In this document: positions 18,239-27,161 of the stretch, one piece after another
Layout of the letters: each line of letters opens with the position of its first letter
Numbering within the stretch: the stretch's first letter is position 1
Source: Candidatus Fluviicola riflensis
GTDB taxonomy: Bacteria; Bacteroidota; Bacteroidia; Flavobacteriales_D; Crocinitomicaceae
Direction of reading: 5' to 3'
Assembly (NCBI GenBank): GCA_002243285.1
Contig: CP022585.1
Coordinates: 831,001 to 895,000, forward strand
Length of the DNA: 64,000 nt
Made by a program: the position numbers and the translations under genes
The notes under the pieces: generated by a model
Databases searched by the model: none
What the model was told of the DNA's origin: nothing
What the model saw: the letters and a program-made list of their open reading frames with translations, nothing else

Positions 18239-19512
18239 AACTGAAAGTACTGAAACGGAAGTATGTTTTGGATTTGCTGATAAGCGCTGTACATGTACAC
18301 CCACATGATGAGTGAAATGCCCATCCAAATTAGTTGCGCTATTGCCCATTTCCGGATCAATTCTTTGGTAGAATCCGTTGCCCATACAATCAACATTATT
18401 ATTCCGATGATAGGAACGGCGATGATTAGGAAGTTCCCAAGCCAGGTTCCCAAAGTTGGATTTTCATCATCTTCGAAATTGGGTAATTGCTGGAAATAGT
18501 TGTAAGTGAGTACGCTGGAAATGATGACCATAGCGAGAAAGAGGAGTGTTAGAATCGTGAAGATCCCGGATAAGTTATCATAAAAATCGAGGATGCCTCC
18601 AAAAAACAAAACATTTAAACCCATTCCGACAGTCCCTGCCCAAAATTGCATAATCGCCCAGTTTCTCCGAACCCTGTTTTGGTGATCACTTCCCCAAATA
18701 ATCAATAAAACAAACCCCGCAACAGGAATGGCGGCCAACAGAAAATTACCTAACCATTGTATTGGTGATATTGCGGTGACTGTCTTGGTTTTCTCCCATT
18801 TGTCGAGTGTGTCTTCACGTTCAACTTCCTTGTCTTCCGTTGTTTTTTTATCCAGTTTATTGTAACTGCTAATGGCAAATGCAATGATTGCGGCAGAAAA
18901 AGGAACTGACAGAATATTCAGAATTAGCCGGATAGAAGTATAGAGTTCACTGCCAATAGAGCTAACAGCTCTGTTTTCCATGGTTTGCATATAAAAATCC
19001 ATGAACAGATTCGCCAGATCTGCAAACAGGAATACGAGACCGCCGATGAGCAACCAAACAAGCGCTTTTTTTCTTCGGTCATTATTTGTTCCGTAAAATG
19101 CAATTCCGGTAAGTAATAATGCCAGTGGAGTGACTAATAAAAACAATCTGTAACGGAACAAATCTATCCACGCACTCAAACTGGTTAAGCGATTTAACCA
19201 ATCCTTGTCTTCAAACAAGTTGTAAAGATCAATTCCCAACCAAAGTCCTGAAACGATGGCCAGAATGAGAGCCGTATTTTTCCGGGCATTTTCGTTGCTG
19301 TTATACAGGAATAATCCAAGCAATCCAAGCGTAAAATAAGTGCACAGGATCGTGAAAATATTCACCCATGACAAAAGCGATAGTTGTGATTCTGCGTATT
19401 GCGCCTTATAAACCAAATGATGGGCAACGATCAATAAACAAGATAACCATGAGGTTATGGATAAAAAGAGAGCAGCTGAACTTTTATTGAGCATACCATT
19501 GTGTTTAAGCAT
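18235..19512 (-). CDS. multispanning membrane protein with an internal duplication
   Basis: A 425-residue protein of unknown function with about nine or ten hydrophobic segments. A polar linker (KKTTEDKEVEREDTLDKWEK) separates two halves. Its C-terminal half contains two related units. One has WLGNFLLAAIPVAGFVLLII followed by a WG-SD motif and WAIMQFWAG. The second has WLGNFLIIAVPIIGIIMLIV followed by WATDS and WAIAQLIWMG. This points to duplication within the gene. The start is set at the ATG 19512; a TTG lies two codons earlier. Confidence 0.6.
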   Translation of the reverse strand: MLKHNGMLNKSSAALFLSITSWLSCLLIVAHHLVYKAQYAESQLSLLSWVNIFTILCTYFTLGLLGLFLYNSNENARKNTALILAIVSGLWLGIDLYNLFEDKDWLNRLTSLSAWIDLFRYRLFLLVTPLALLLTGIAFYGTNNDRRKKALVWLLIGGLVFLFADLANLFMDFYMQTMENRAVSSIGSELYTSIRLILNILSVPFSAAIIAFAISSYNKLDKKTTEDKEVEREDTLDKWEKTKTVTAISPIQWLGNFLLAAIPVAGFVLLIIWGSDHQNRVRRNWAIMQFWAGTVGMGLNVLFFGGILDFYDNLSGIFTILTLLFLAMVIISSVLTYNYFQQLPNFEDDENPTLGTWLGNFLIIAVPIIGIIMLIVWATDSTKELIRKWAIAQLIWMGISLIMWVYMYSAYQQIQNILPFQYFQF

Positions 19513-19556
19513 TACCAAAATACATAAATTAGAAACGCTGAGTTGTTTTCACTTAC

Positions 19557-20936
19557 TTATACCACAATTTCATCATGGTTAACCGGCAGCACAAACTCAT
19601 CCAGGAAATCGATTATTTCTGCTAATTCTTTTCGTGAATCGCGGTTGAGTATCGAACGTTCAACCGGGTGCCGGAGGCGTTTTACATCCCGGAACAGCAA
19701 TTGGGTTACTTTTCCTTTTTTCACCGTCGCGTCAAGGTAAATGGCCTTTAGCTGAATTCCCGTTATATGTGTGCGTTTTTCTCCGTTGATGGTTCCCTTG
19801 CTGATTTCAAGTTTGGCCATGAGCGGTGCGTGACACCATTTGAAAATATCGTAAGCTACAAAATCGCCCAATGAATAGATGATCAGACTTTGTCGCTCTT
19901 CTCCTGTTACCGGATCATGGAAGTTGTAAAACGAAAGCGGTTGCGGGTTGTGTGGATGTCCGCCCAAAACCAAATCAATGCCTGCTTCACGACAAATGCG
20001 CTGCATGGTATCAATAATTTGTTGATCCGGATAGGGCTGATAAGCGCACCCCATGTGCAATGACGCAGCTATCAGATCGGCGCCACGTTCACGTGCCAGT
20101 TTGGCTTGTTGGATAATCGATGAAATATTCGGATTTGGTTCGTTCAGACAAATGTGATTGCACAACCACGGTGTTTCGGCCGGAACGGTTTCCATGTTCA
20201 GTGAAAAAGTGTACGCCAGAAATGCAATCCTGATTCCGTTTCGTTCCAGGATAGGGAAATCGTTGTATGCTTCAGCTGTTTTGGCTGCTCCGGTGTAAGC
20301 AATACCTTTTCCGGTGAGAAAATCGAGCGTGTTTAAAAGTCCACCGGATTGCTGATCAAGTGAATGATTATTCGCCACCGACAGAACATCGTATCCACCG
20401 TATTTCCCGAAAGCTGAAAACACATCAAAGAGTTCGGAATCCCCGTTGAAATACATATTGCTGAGCATTACTTCCGGCACTGACGACGGCTTTTTGTTCG
20501 GATCAATCGGTGTTTCAAGGTTCGCAAATACAAGATCCGACGAAAAGAAAAATTCGCCCACCTGGTCCCACAACCGTCCACAAGTTTCTTTGTTGATACA
20601 GGTGTAAGGCATCAGATCGCCACCTGCGCTTAGTGTGATCGCGGTTTCAGGCACAAAGTTTTCAGGAATATGTGGTCGAAGCGGAACCTTGAATTGTTTA
20701 GCTATTCCAGAGTTTTCTTCCGCCTGAACAATAGCTTTGTAGTAATATTTGTAACCGAGATACAAACGCTCGCCGGTCGACATTTTAAGTGGATCTTCGT
20801 GATGGCCTTTGAGCGGATAGACATACTTTTTTCCGAAAATGGAACGAATCCGAAAACCGAAACGAACCAGGCGTGTAAGTAACTTTCCTTTCAGCGAAAT
20901 GGCCCGTGTAGGATTGTAGGCAGTGTAATCGATCAT
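19557..20936 (-). CDS. CapA-family (poly-gamma-glutamate biosynthesis type) metallophosphatase-like protein
   Basis: A 459-residue protein of the CapA/PgsA fold, a calcineurin-like alpha/beta domain. Metal-site-like stretches are SAGGDLMPY, VFANLETPI, VLSVANNHSLDQ and LGGHPHNPQP. CapA proteins assist poly-gamma-glutamate capsule export in Bacillus, but many Bacteroidota copies lie outside capsule loci, as here, and their job is unknown. No signal peptide is evident. The N-terminal 100 residues have no motif I recognise. The upstream gap carries a palindromic element. Confidence 0.85.
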   Translation of the reverse strand: MIDYTAYNPTRAISLKGKLLTRLVRFGFRIRSIFGKKYVYPLKGHHEDPLKMSTGERLYLGYKYYYKAIVQAEENSGIAKQFKVPLRPHIPENFVPETAITLSAGGDLMPYTCINKETCGRLWDQVGEFFFSSDLVFANLETPIDPNKKPSSVPEVMLSNMYFNGDSELFDVFSAFGKYGGYDVLSVANNHSLDQQSGGLLNTLDFLTGKGIAYTGAAKTAEAYNDFPILERNGIRIAFLAYTFSLNMETVPAETPWLCNHICLNEPNPNISSIIQQAKLARERGADLIAASLHMGCAYQPYPDQQIIDTMQRICREAGIDLVLGGHPHNPQPLSFYNFHDPVTGEERQSLIIYSLGDFVAYDIFKWCHAPLMAKLEISKGTINGEKRTHITGIQLKAIYLDATVKKGKVTQLLFRDVKRLRHPVERSILNRDSRKELAEIIDFLDEFVLPVNHDEIVV

Positions 20937-21000
20937 GTTCGGTTTCCAATATTTCGATGACTAAGATACTTTTTTTCGGATCATCGGTATACAGTATTTA

Positions 21001-21166
21001 CAGTCCCGTAGGGACGAAATATGGTAGAAATAAAGATTTATAGTTGGTTTTTACCCCGTAGGGGTAAGACATTTACCATGTTATTTGATTGTTCTACCCC
21101 GCCTCAGGCGGGTAGATGTTTGGTGTAGAGTGGCTTTGTCACCATATTTCGTCCCTACTGGACTTT
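21001..21166. repeat. REP-like palindromic element with terminal inverted repeat and internal hairpins
   Basis: The 311-base gap between the CapA-like and sigma-factor genes contains this block. Its ends (21003-21025 and 21141-21163) are reverse complements at 22 of 23 bases (core TCCCTA / TAGGGA, ACGAAATATGGT). Between them are two more hairpins: TTACCCCGTAGGGGTAA at 21051-21067, and the CTACCCCGCC / GGCGGGTAG stem at 21094-21114. The small stem GTCCCGTAGGGAC is at 21003-21015. No coding sequence is visible. Confidence 0.8.
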
Positions 21167-21247
21167 CTAACCACCGCAATAATCTGAATTTTCGCCCAAA
21201 AATAGTTACCTTTCGTAGACGATTACATTAAAGAGAAAACAATTCGA

Positions 21248-21814
21248 ATGACTGATCAGGAAATCATCTCATCCATACGCAAAGGCGAGCGCGAACAAGC
21301 GATTCGGTTTTTGTACCAGGAGTTTCCTAAAATCAAAGCATTGATTCTCAAAAGTGGCTTGAATGAAGTGGTGGCGAAAGAAGTGTTCAATGACAGTTTG
21401 TTGCTCCTGATCGAAAAATTACAGGACCCGAATTTTGAATTGACATCGAAGCTAACGACTTATTTGTATGGGATCAATCGGTTTATGGTGAAAAACGAAA
21501 TGCGCCGGCAAAACAAAACGGCTTACGAATTGGAGTGGAGTGACACGCTTATTATTTCGGATGCTGATTTGGGCTACGATGTTGAAAAGGAAGAGCGTTT
21601 GAGTCAACTGGATAAGATTCTTAGCCAGGTTTCCGAAAAATGCCGTCAGATATTTGAATTATTTTATTTCCGAAAACAATCCATGGAACATATTTCCAAG
21701 ACCTTGAATTATTCAAGCGTCAACTCGGCGAAAACGCAGAAATACAAGTGTATTGAGCAAGCGTACCAATTGGCCCAAAAGCATGTTTCTCACCCTGAAT
21801 CGTTATTACCATGA
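21248..21814 (+). CDS. ECF-type sigma-70 family RNA polymerase sigma factor
   Basis: A 188-residue sigma factor. Region 2 covers about residues 10-90 (YQEFPKIKALIL to GINRFMVKNEMRR). Region 4 covers about 130-185, with helix-turn-helix sequence SMEHISKTLNYSSVNSAKTQ. The next gene overlaps by four bases (ATGA) and looks like its membrane regulator. The promoter set it controls is unknown. TACCTTTC near 21207 resembles a -7 box with one mismatch. Confidence 0.9.
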   Translation: MTDQEIISSIRKGEREQAIRFLYQEFPKIKALILKSGLNEVVAKEVFNDSLLLLIEKLQDPNFELTSKLTTYLYGINRFMVKNEMRRQNKTAYELEWSDTLIISDADLGYDVEKEERLSQLDKILSQVSEKCRQIFELFYFRKQSMEHISKTLNYSSVNSAKTQKYKCIEQAYQLAQKHVSHPESLLP

Positions 21815-22815
21815 GATCATCGCTGGAACAATTTGAACGCGTTTCCGACTATGTTTCGGGAAAACTGACAGAATCACAACGCAGTCTGTTTGAACTGGAA
21901 ATGAGTAATGATCCGTTTTTACAGGAACAGGTTGACTTTCAGAAAGACATGGTACGCGTGGTAGAGCGCAGAGCTTTACGCAGCGAAATCGGTGCAGTAG
22001 CAGGTTCGTATGCCACAGCCGGCATGAGTTTAATGAGTAAATTATTGCTCGGGGCTGGTGGCGCAATTATGGTTGGAGTAGTCGGCTATTTTTTCCTGGT
22101 AAACCCGGAAACGGAACAAAAATCGAAACTGGCAGCGACTTCAACAAAACAATCGCCTGCCGGCCAGTCAACAGAAGTTCTTTCGGATTCGATTACAAAT
22201 GAAGATGTAATTAAATTTGAGCCTCAATCGAATCCGGTTTCATGGAATTTATTCAACCGCAGTACTGTTCACTACATGCCTCCGTTTTATAGCGTTTATG
22301 CCAGTGATATGCCTTCTAATCTTGAATTATTGCCGGGTTCGGAAGACAATGCAGGTTTTGTTTCTGTGGAAGAAGATTCGCTGATGCGGGAATTGATTCC
22401 AACAATCGAACAAAACCGCGCTTATGTCGGATCATGGCGTACAAACCCGATGTCGCGTGCCAAAGTGAGTAAAATTCCGGGACTGAGAAAGCAGGTCAAG
22501 TCTCGTAAAAAAGCAGCAACCGTATATGTTACCGATGAAGAAGGAAACATTCTCAACAACGCGAAAATGACCTATTCTTACTTCGGTGAGCAGCGGGTTG
22601 TAGCCATCAACGGCGTGTATGCATTCGATTTGTACAGTGATATCAAAACAACAGTAGTGATCGAATTGGAAAACGGTGATAAAGCGTTGATTGAAAATGT
22701 TGATTTTAAACCGAGATATGCTACCTACATTGAAATTGACGGTTATACAGCGGTTAAAAAGGAAAAAGCAACATCCCCGGAGATTAAAAGCGAACCAAAA
22801 CGGATAACGGATTGA
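21811..22815 (+). CDS. membrane-anchored protein, putative anti-sigma factor of the preceding ECF sigma
   Basis: A 334-residue single-pass membrane protein. The first 68 residues are cytosolic and include LSQRSLFELEMSNDPFLQEQ-type sequence found in Bacteroidota anti-sigma proteins. A transmembrane helix (about 78-98, LLLGAGGAIMVGVVGYFFLV) follows. The periplasmic part is rich in charged residues and contains VYVTDEEGNILNNAKM near 240, which resembles a carboxypeptidase-like/Ig fold. The role as anti-sigma factor rests on the four-base overlap with the sigma gene and this topology. No zinc-binding HxxxCxxC motif is seen. Confidence 0.65.
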   Translation: MRSSLEQFERVSDYVSGKLTESQRSLFELEMSNDPFLQEQVDFQKDMVRVVERRALRSEIGAVAGSYATAGMSLMSKLLLGAGGAIMVGVVGYFFLVNPETEQKSKLAATSTKQSPAGQSTEVLSDSITNEDVIKFEPQSNPVSWNLFNRSTVHYMPPFYSVYASDMPSNLELLPGSEDNAGFVSVEEDSLMRELIPTIEQNRAYVGSWRTNPMSRAKVSKIPGLRKQVKSRKKAATVYVTDEEGNILNNAKMTYSYFGEQRVVAINGVYAFDLYSDIKTTVVIELENGDKALIENVDFKPRYATYIEIDGYTAVKKEKATSPEIKSEPKRITD

Positions 22816-23844
22816 TTAAATCTTTCCTTTCTCGGAAAGCAGGATGGCGATAGGCCGGGTTTTTGAAAATTGGGAGAAAATAATGATCATGATTACCGTG
22901 ATCGGAACGCTCAAAAACATACCTGTTATTCCCCAGATCGTTCCCCAAAGCGCCAATGCAATAATAGCAACCAGCGGACTGATATTGAGTGAGTTTCCCA
23001 TGATTCTTGGTTCCAGGATATTTCCCACGATGAATTGAACCGTTCCCAGCGAGATCAATGTCGCAATGCAAGGACTAAACGATCCGAATTGTACCAGGCA
23101 AAACGCTGCAGGCAACAAAACACTGATGAACAATCCGATGAGTGGAATAAAATTGAGTAAAAATACCAGGAACGCCCAGAAAATTGGTGTGTCCACTCCG
23201 ATGATCAGCAAAACAATAAAGCTGATAACAGCCGAAATAAGATTCACTAGTGTTTTCAAACCGATGTAATTGGCAACGGATTTCTCTATTTTTTGAATGA
23301 GTACCAATACACGCAGATAGCGCTGAGTTCTGGGAAAAATCCCATGTAATTTGACGGGGAAATTGCTTTCTTCCAGGAAAATAAAGACCACATACAACAG
23401 CACAACAATGGTATTCTCAACCATTCCTCTAAGTGATGAAAAGATAGACGAAAACAATGTTCCAAAATTGAAATTACCGGCATATTCTTCGAGCAACTTC
23501 ATCGTATCAATATTGAAAATCTTGTTGATATCGTTGGTAACGATGGTCACATTGACGCCGTATGTTTCATACGATTTGGCCAGGATTTCAATGTTCACTG
23601 CCAATAGCCGACCTATAAAAGTGAATGCTGCAAAGATCAATCCCGACATAATGATATTGGTGACCCATCCCGGGAACCAGTGGCGAATAAAGGGAATCTG
23701 ATTGAGTTTCGATTTTATTTTCCGAACCAGTAACCAAATCAACAAAGCGAAAATGAGGGGAATGAGAAGTCGCTGCCCGAGAATCAGTGTAACCACCGAA
23801 AGGGAAAGTACAATCATTAATGCTGCGGCATTCCGGATATTCAT
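22816..23844 (-). CDS. AI-2E/PerM family transporter
   Basis: A 342-residue membrane protein of the AI-2E exporter (UPF0118/PerM) family. It has paired N-terminal helices, a soluble middle region (about 90-170) and a cluster of C-terminal helices with FLLNFIPLIGLFISVLLPA and VGNILEPRIMGNSLNISPLV, both family hallmarks. Members export small molecules or sodium; the substrate is unknown. It directly abuts the convergent anti-sigma gene end to end. Confidence 0.85.
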   Translation of the reverse strand: MNIRNAAALMIVLSLSVVTLILGQRLLIPLIFALLIWLLVRKIKSKLNQIPFIRHWFPGWVTNIIMSGLIFAAFTFIGRLLAVNIEILAKSYETYGVNVTIVTNDINKIFNIDTMKLLEEYAGNFNFGTLFSSIFSSLRGMVENTIVVLLYVVFIFLEESNFPVKLHGIFPRTQRYLRVLVLIQKIEKSVANYIGLKTLVNLISAVISFIVLLIIGVDTPIFWAFLVFLLNFIPLIGLFISVLLPAAFCLVQFGSFSPCIATLISLGTVQFIVGNILEPRIMGNSLNISPLVAIIALALWGTIWGITGMFLSVPITVIMIIIFSQFSKTRPIAILLSEKGKI

Positions 23845-23870
23845 TGGTCGAAGATAGGAAAAATTGAGTC

Positions 23871-23925
23871 TTTAAGTTTCTTGAGTTGGTGGGTTTCTAA
23901 GTTATTCAGTTCTTAAGTTTCTAAG
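23871..23925. repeat. low-complexity AAGTTTCT/GAGTT phrase repeat
   Basis: Degenerate tandem phrases (TTAAGTTTCTTGAGTT, TTTCTAAGTTATTCAGTTC, TTAAGTTTCTAAGG) run between the AI-2E gene and the GNAT gene. The run includes the GNAT stop codon at 23921. A second copy lies near 25473. Confidence 0.6.
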
Positions 23926-24388
23926 GAGTCGCTGCTCCAAAAATTCCCTCAGCAGATTTTACGAGAATTTTTTCCATTTCATAATGCTGCAGCACATCAA
24001 ACAACTTATACGACGGTCCCAACAACGCATATCCCAGCTTTTCGTAAAACGGTAATGCATAATCACGGGCATGGAGAATCAGCTTGGTATAACCTTCTTC
24101 GACGCCACGTTTTTCAACTTCGTCCATAATTCTTTTGCCTAAACCTTTCCCTTGAATAGTGGTTTCTACCGCTACAAACCGTACCTGGCAAATGAGTTCA
24201 CTTACTTTGTCCAAGCGGGCAACTGCCAGGATCGATTCACCGTCGAACAACGCGAAATGAATTCCGGTTGCATCGCCATCATTGCGTTCCGAGCTGCGTT
24301 CTTTTCCCAATGGTTCACGCAAAACACGGTAACGTAAATCGTAATACGCCTCCCATTCGGCGTCGGTTTGTGGCGTTCTAATTTCCAT
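23921..24388 (-). CDS. GNAT-family N-acetyltransferase
   Basis: A 155-residue acetyltransferase. The acetyl-CoA-binding stretch VRFVAVETTIQGKGLGKRIM (about 77-96) includes the R/QxxGxG/A-type motif QGKGLG. ALPFYEKLGYALLG near 120-133 is the typical late strand. The substrate is unknown. The start is taken at the ATG 24388, giving the usual MEIRTPQT beginning, rather than nine codons earlier. It overlaps the CoA-transferase gene upstream by 11 bases, so the two are probably translated from one message. Confidence 0.85.
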   Translation of the reverse strand: MEIRTPQTDAEWEAYYDLRYRVLREPLGKERSSERNDGDATGIHFALFDGESILAVARLDKVSELICQVRFVAVETTIQGKGLGKRIMDEVEKRGVEEGYTKLILHARDYALPFYEKLGYALLGPSYKLFDVLQHYEMEKILVKSAEGIFGAATP

Positions 24389-25442
24389 GGCGTTTAAAAG
24401 CAATTGAAGTAACACGTTTTGTGGTTTTCCCGTCGATGACTTCTGTTCGCACCAACGATTGAGCTACCGGATCGGTAAAAACTTCATCTAATGAACGGAT
24501 AATTCCGAAAGGAATGTGTTGTGCCAGCATGGCCTGATTCAAATTTTCTGAAGCAAACTGTAAAATAACCGGTTGCAGGATTTCAAACAAAGCAGTTCTG
24601 TTTTTTACACGATGCACATTGGCTGAAAAACGTTCGTCAGTAATCAGTTCGGGTAAACCGAGAAAAGTACACAATCCTTCAAAATGGCGATTGCTTCCGA
24701 TAGCAAACGTGACCTGTTTCTGATCATCAGTTGTAAACAATTCGCCATAAGGAGCAATGTTCGGGTGTAAGCTCCCGATTCGCTGCGGAACCTGGCCTTC
24801 CATCAGATAATTGGATGCCTGGTTTACCAATGAAGAAACAGCAGCGTCGTATAATGAAACAGAAACTTCGCGGCCTTTTCCGGAAATCTGGCGTTCGATC
24901 AACGCGACCAATAAACCTTCTTTTAGGTGATGAGCTGCGAGCACATCAATAAATGCAACCGGCATTTTCACGGGCCCCGACTCAGGTGTTCCGTTCATCG
25001 ACATCAATCCTGATTCGGCTTGTAAGATCAAATCATAAGCAACACGATCACTATCATCACCGAAACCGGTTATTTTTCCGATCAAAATCTGTGGATTGAT
25101 GGCAAGTATTTCATCACTTGTCAAACCGAATTTAATGTCATCACCTTTTTTGAAATTCAACAGCAAAATATCGGCTGTTTTGATCAACGCCCGAATTTCT
25201 GCAGTTCCTTCCGGAGAAGTTAAATCGATCTTTTGATACTGTTTACGGTAATTAACAGATGAAAAATAAGCTGAAACCGGATCCTGATCATTTTCGGAAG
25301 GTAATTTCCATGAACGCGTGACATCAGGTAATGACGGATGTTCAATTTTGATGACTTCCGCGCCCAGTTCCGCAAAAAACATTCCCACTGCCGGACCAGC
25401 CAGAACGGTTGCCAACTCTATTACTTTCAGCGATTCAAACAT
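24378..25442 (-). CDS. family III CoA-transferase (CaiB/BaiF type)
   Basis: A 354-residue protein of the CaiB/BaiF CoA-transferase family, which moves CoA between organic acids. The N-terminus (VIELATVLAGPAVGMFFAELGAEV, split here over residues 7-30) and YDLILQAESGLMSM near 138 are characteristic. The catalytic Asp of the family is expected in the AFIDVLAAHHL stretch near 163. The donor and acceptor acids are unknown. It probably shares a transcript with the GNAT gene, whose start lies inside its last codons. Confidence 0.88.
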   Translation of the reverse strand: MFESLKVIELATVLAGPAVGMFFAELGAEVIKIEHPSLPDVTRSWKLPSENDQDPVSAYFSSVNYRKQYQKIDLTSPEGTAEIRALIKTADILLLNFKKGDDIKFGLTSDEILAINPQILIGKITGFGDDSDRVAYDLILQAESGLMSMNGTPESGPVKMPVAFIDVLAAHHLKEGLLVALIERQISGKGREVSVSLYDAAVSSLVNQASNYLMEGQVPQRIGSLHPNIAPYGELFTTDDQKQVTFAIGSNRHFEGLCTFLGLPELITDERFSANVHRVKNRTALFEILQPVILQFASENLNQAMLAQHIPFGIIRSLDEVFTDPVAQSLVRTEVIDGKTTKRVTSIAFKRHGN

Positions 25443-25472
25443 ACTTCAAATGTACTAAATGCTTCTGAGGTG

Positions 25473-25517
25473 ATTGAGTTTGGAAGTTTCTTAGTTGCTC
25501 AGTTTTTGAGTTCTCAC
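25473..25517. repeat. second low-complexity AAGTTTCT/GAGTT phrase repeat
   Basis: TTGAGTTTGGAAGTTTCTTAGTTGCTCAGTTTTTGAGTTC (approximate span) repeats the same phrases as the block at 23871. The two flank the CoA-transferase/GNAT operon. Confidence 0.5.
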
Positions 25518-25541
25518 TCTTGAAACCAAACAAATCTAACA

Positions 25542-26018
25542 CTATCTGGTAACCTCTTCAATCGTAACCTTGGCAACACCGTTTCGCACGAAATTCAATT
25601 GTTTGGCACCGGCTAAACTCAAATCGAGAATATGGGGTGATTTTCCCATTCGGTCGGTTACTTTTACGATAACTACCGAATCATTGGCCAGGTTGGTAAC
25701 GCGTAAAAGTGTTCCGAATTTGAGTGTTTTGTGCGCAGCTGTCAGACTGTCTTTGTGGTAAAGAGCACCCGAAGAAGTTCTTCTGCCGTGAAATTTATTC
25801 GCATAATAACTCACATTTCCGGTTTTAGTATAACCGTTCGGAACAATTGTTACCGAATCTGTGGGGTGAAAATGAATCGTTTTTAATTGTTGTTCTGCAT
25901 TTGCGAAAAAGGAAGTCTGTTCCGTTTTATCAGCCGGTGTTTTCACCTGGGAAAACTGCTCCGCAACTGTAAAGCTGAGAAGGGCTGCTATTGTGAAAAT
26001 CAAAAAAATAGTTTTCAT
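25542..26018 (-). CDS. RlpA-like double-psi beta-barrel protein, exported
   Basis: A 158-residue secreted protein. The signal peptide spans about residues 1-20. The C-terminal domain has the RlpA signature: GNVSYYANKFHGRRTSSGALY, then AAHKTLKFGTLLRVTNL and VKVTDRMGKS..ILDLS. In other bacteria such proteins cut naked glycan strands of peptidoglycan; whether this one is active is not shown. The start at 26018 gives the signal peptide at the very N-terminus; an ATG 54 bases earlier adds an implausible polar leader. TATATTCG upstream resembles a -7 box. Confidence 0.82.
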   Translation of the reverse strand: MKTIFLIFTIAALLSFTVAEQFSQVKTPADKTEQTSFFANAEQQLKTIHFHPTDSVTIVPNGYTKTGNVSYYANKFHGRRTSSGALYHKDSLTAAHKTLKFGTLLRVTNLANDSVVIVKVTDRMGKSPHILDLSLAGAKQLNFVRNGVAKVTIEEVTR

Positions 26019-26101
26019 AACTTTTTGTTGAGGGGACGAATATACACCCAAAAAAACGGTCTTCGGGTTCATTTACAATTCGTTAACAAAATAGAAGTTA
26101 C

Positions 26102-26146
26102 AAAAAAAGCCTTCCAATTGATCCGTAAATCAGCTGAAAAGCTTTC
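26102..26146 (-). terminator. weak intrinsic terminator of the 26163 T9SS gene
   Basis: Read on the minus strand, an imperfect GAAAGCTTTTC / GGAAGGC stem is followed by seven T. Its loop shares CAGCTGATTTA with the terminator at 27101, which suggests common origin. Confidence 0.55.
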
Positions 26147-26162
26147 AAAATGAGTGGAGTAA

Positions 26163-26882
26163 TTAGTTCTGGACGACGAGTTTTTGCGATTGAATTCCGT
26201 GTTCGGTTTCCAGGATGATTTCGTAGATTCCATCACTTAAATGAGCAATCGACAGTTTGTTGTTGCTAATTTTCACGTCACCGGAAACACATTTTCCATT
26301 GAGGTCGAAGATATAAGCGGCCGTAATTTGTGCTCCGCTAAACTGTATGGCTGCTTTGGATGGATTTGGATAAACCGTTATACTTTCGGTTGATAACTCA
26401 TTCGTGGAAAGCACTCTTGAAAGATAGACGTCTACACTATCAAGCGGTGTTTGGTCATTCATAAAATAATAACGATAAACACCATCGCCGGTTTCCTGTA
26501 ACTGGAAATAATCAACGGTAAGCTTTGCAACTCCATTATCAGGCAATACAACACTTCCAATAGTTGTCCACGGATTCGCTGCATTCGGCGGGTAATGTAT
26601 TCCCTGGAAATCAGGATCGGGATCAGGTTGCCAGCCAATTGCATCCATCCAGGTAGCCGGAACATCCAGTTTTAACCGTTTCACAGTTACTTCCTGCGTA
26701 TCGCCTGAATGGTTGATCAGCGAAAAATAAGTTGATAAAGTGGTGTCAGGCGAAAGATTCGAATAATAAATCGTCGTACCCGAAACATCGGCTGGATCTA
26801 AGCCGTGCGTGATATCAAAACTTTGGGCTGAAACAAACGACACGAGGAAAATGCTGATTAAACTGGCGGAAACTATTTTCAT
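26163..26882 (-). CDS. T9SS type A sorting-domain protein
   Basis: A 239-residue exported protein. A signal peptide covers about residues 1-19. The middle (40-150) has a beta-sandwich-like pattern without a family I can name. The last 70 residues are a type IX secretion type A sorting domain: ITVYPNPS, then AYIFDLNGKCVSGD, LSIAHLSDGIYEIILET and QSQKLVVQN. The protein should be delivered to the surface or medium. The tail closely resembles that of the neighbouring 27162 gene, down to the terminator, so the 3' ends are probably duplicates. Confidence 0.85.
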   Translation of the reverse strand: MKIVSASLISIFLVSFVSAQSFDITHGLDPADVSGTTIYYSNLSPDTTLSTYFSLINHSGDTQEVTVKRLKLDVPATWMDAIGWQPDPDPDFQGIHYPPNAANPWTTIGSVVLPDNGVAKLTVDYFQLQETGDGVYRYYFMNDQTPLDSVDVYLSRVLSTNELSTESITVYPNPSKAAIQFSGAQITAAYIFDLNGKCVSGDVKISNNKLSIAHLSDGIYEIILETEHGIQSQKLVVQN

Positions 26883-27100
26883 GGATGGTTTTTTACAAAG
26901 AATGGAAAAAAAGAAGTTGCTTCAACACATTCCGTGAAGTTGAAAAAAGAAAGGAATGCAAGAATAGAAATGGTTTGGCACTGCTGTTCCACTCCAATTG
27001 ATTCGTTTCATTTCACCGAAAGAATGATTGCCAAATTAATCACTGGAATCCGTAGAGATTTGAAAGTGCAAGAGTTTGACGTTAATTGAGTGTTTTATCC

Positions 27101-27143
27101 AATAAAAAAGCCTCTCAACCGAATAAATCAGCTGAGAGGCTTT
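27101..27143 (-). terminator. intrinsic terminator of the 27162 T9SS gene
   Basis: A perfect 11-bp stem AAAGCCTCTCA / TGAGAGGCTTT (27107-27117 and 27133-27143) has a T-run on the minus-strand side. The 15-base loop includes CAGCTGATTTA-type sequence. Confidence 0.9.
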
Positions 27144-27161
27144 GTGTTAAACAATCGATAA

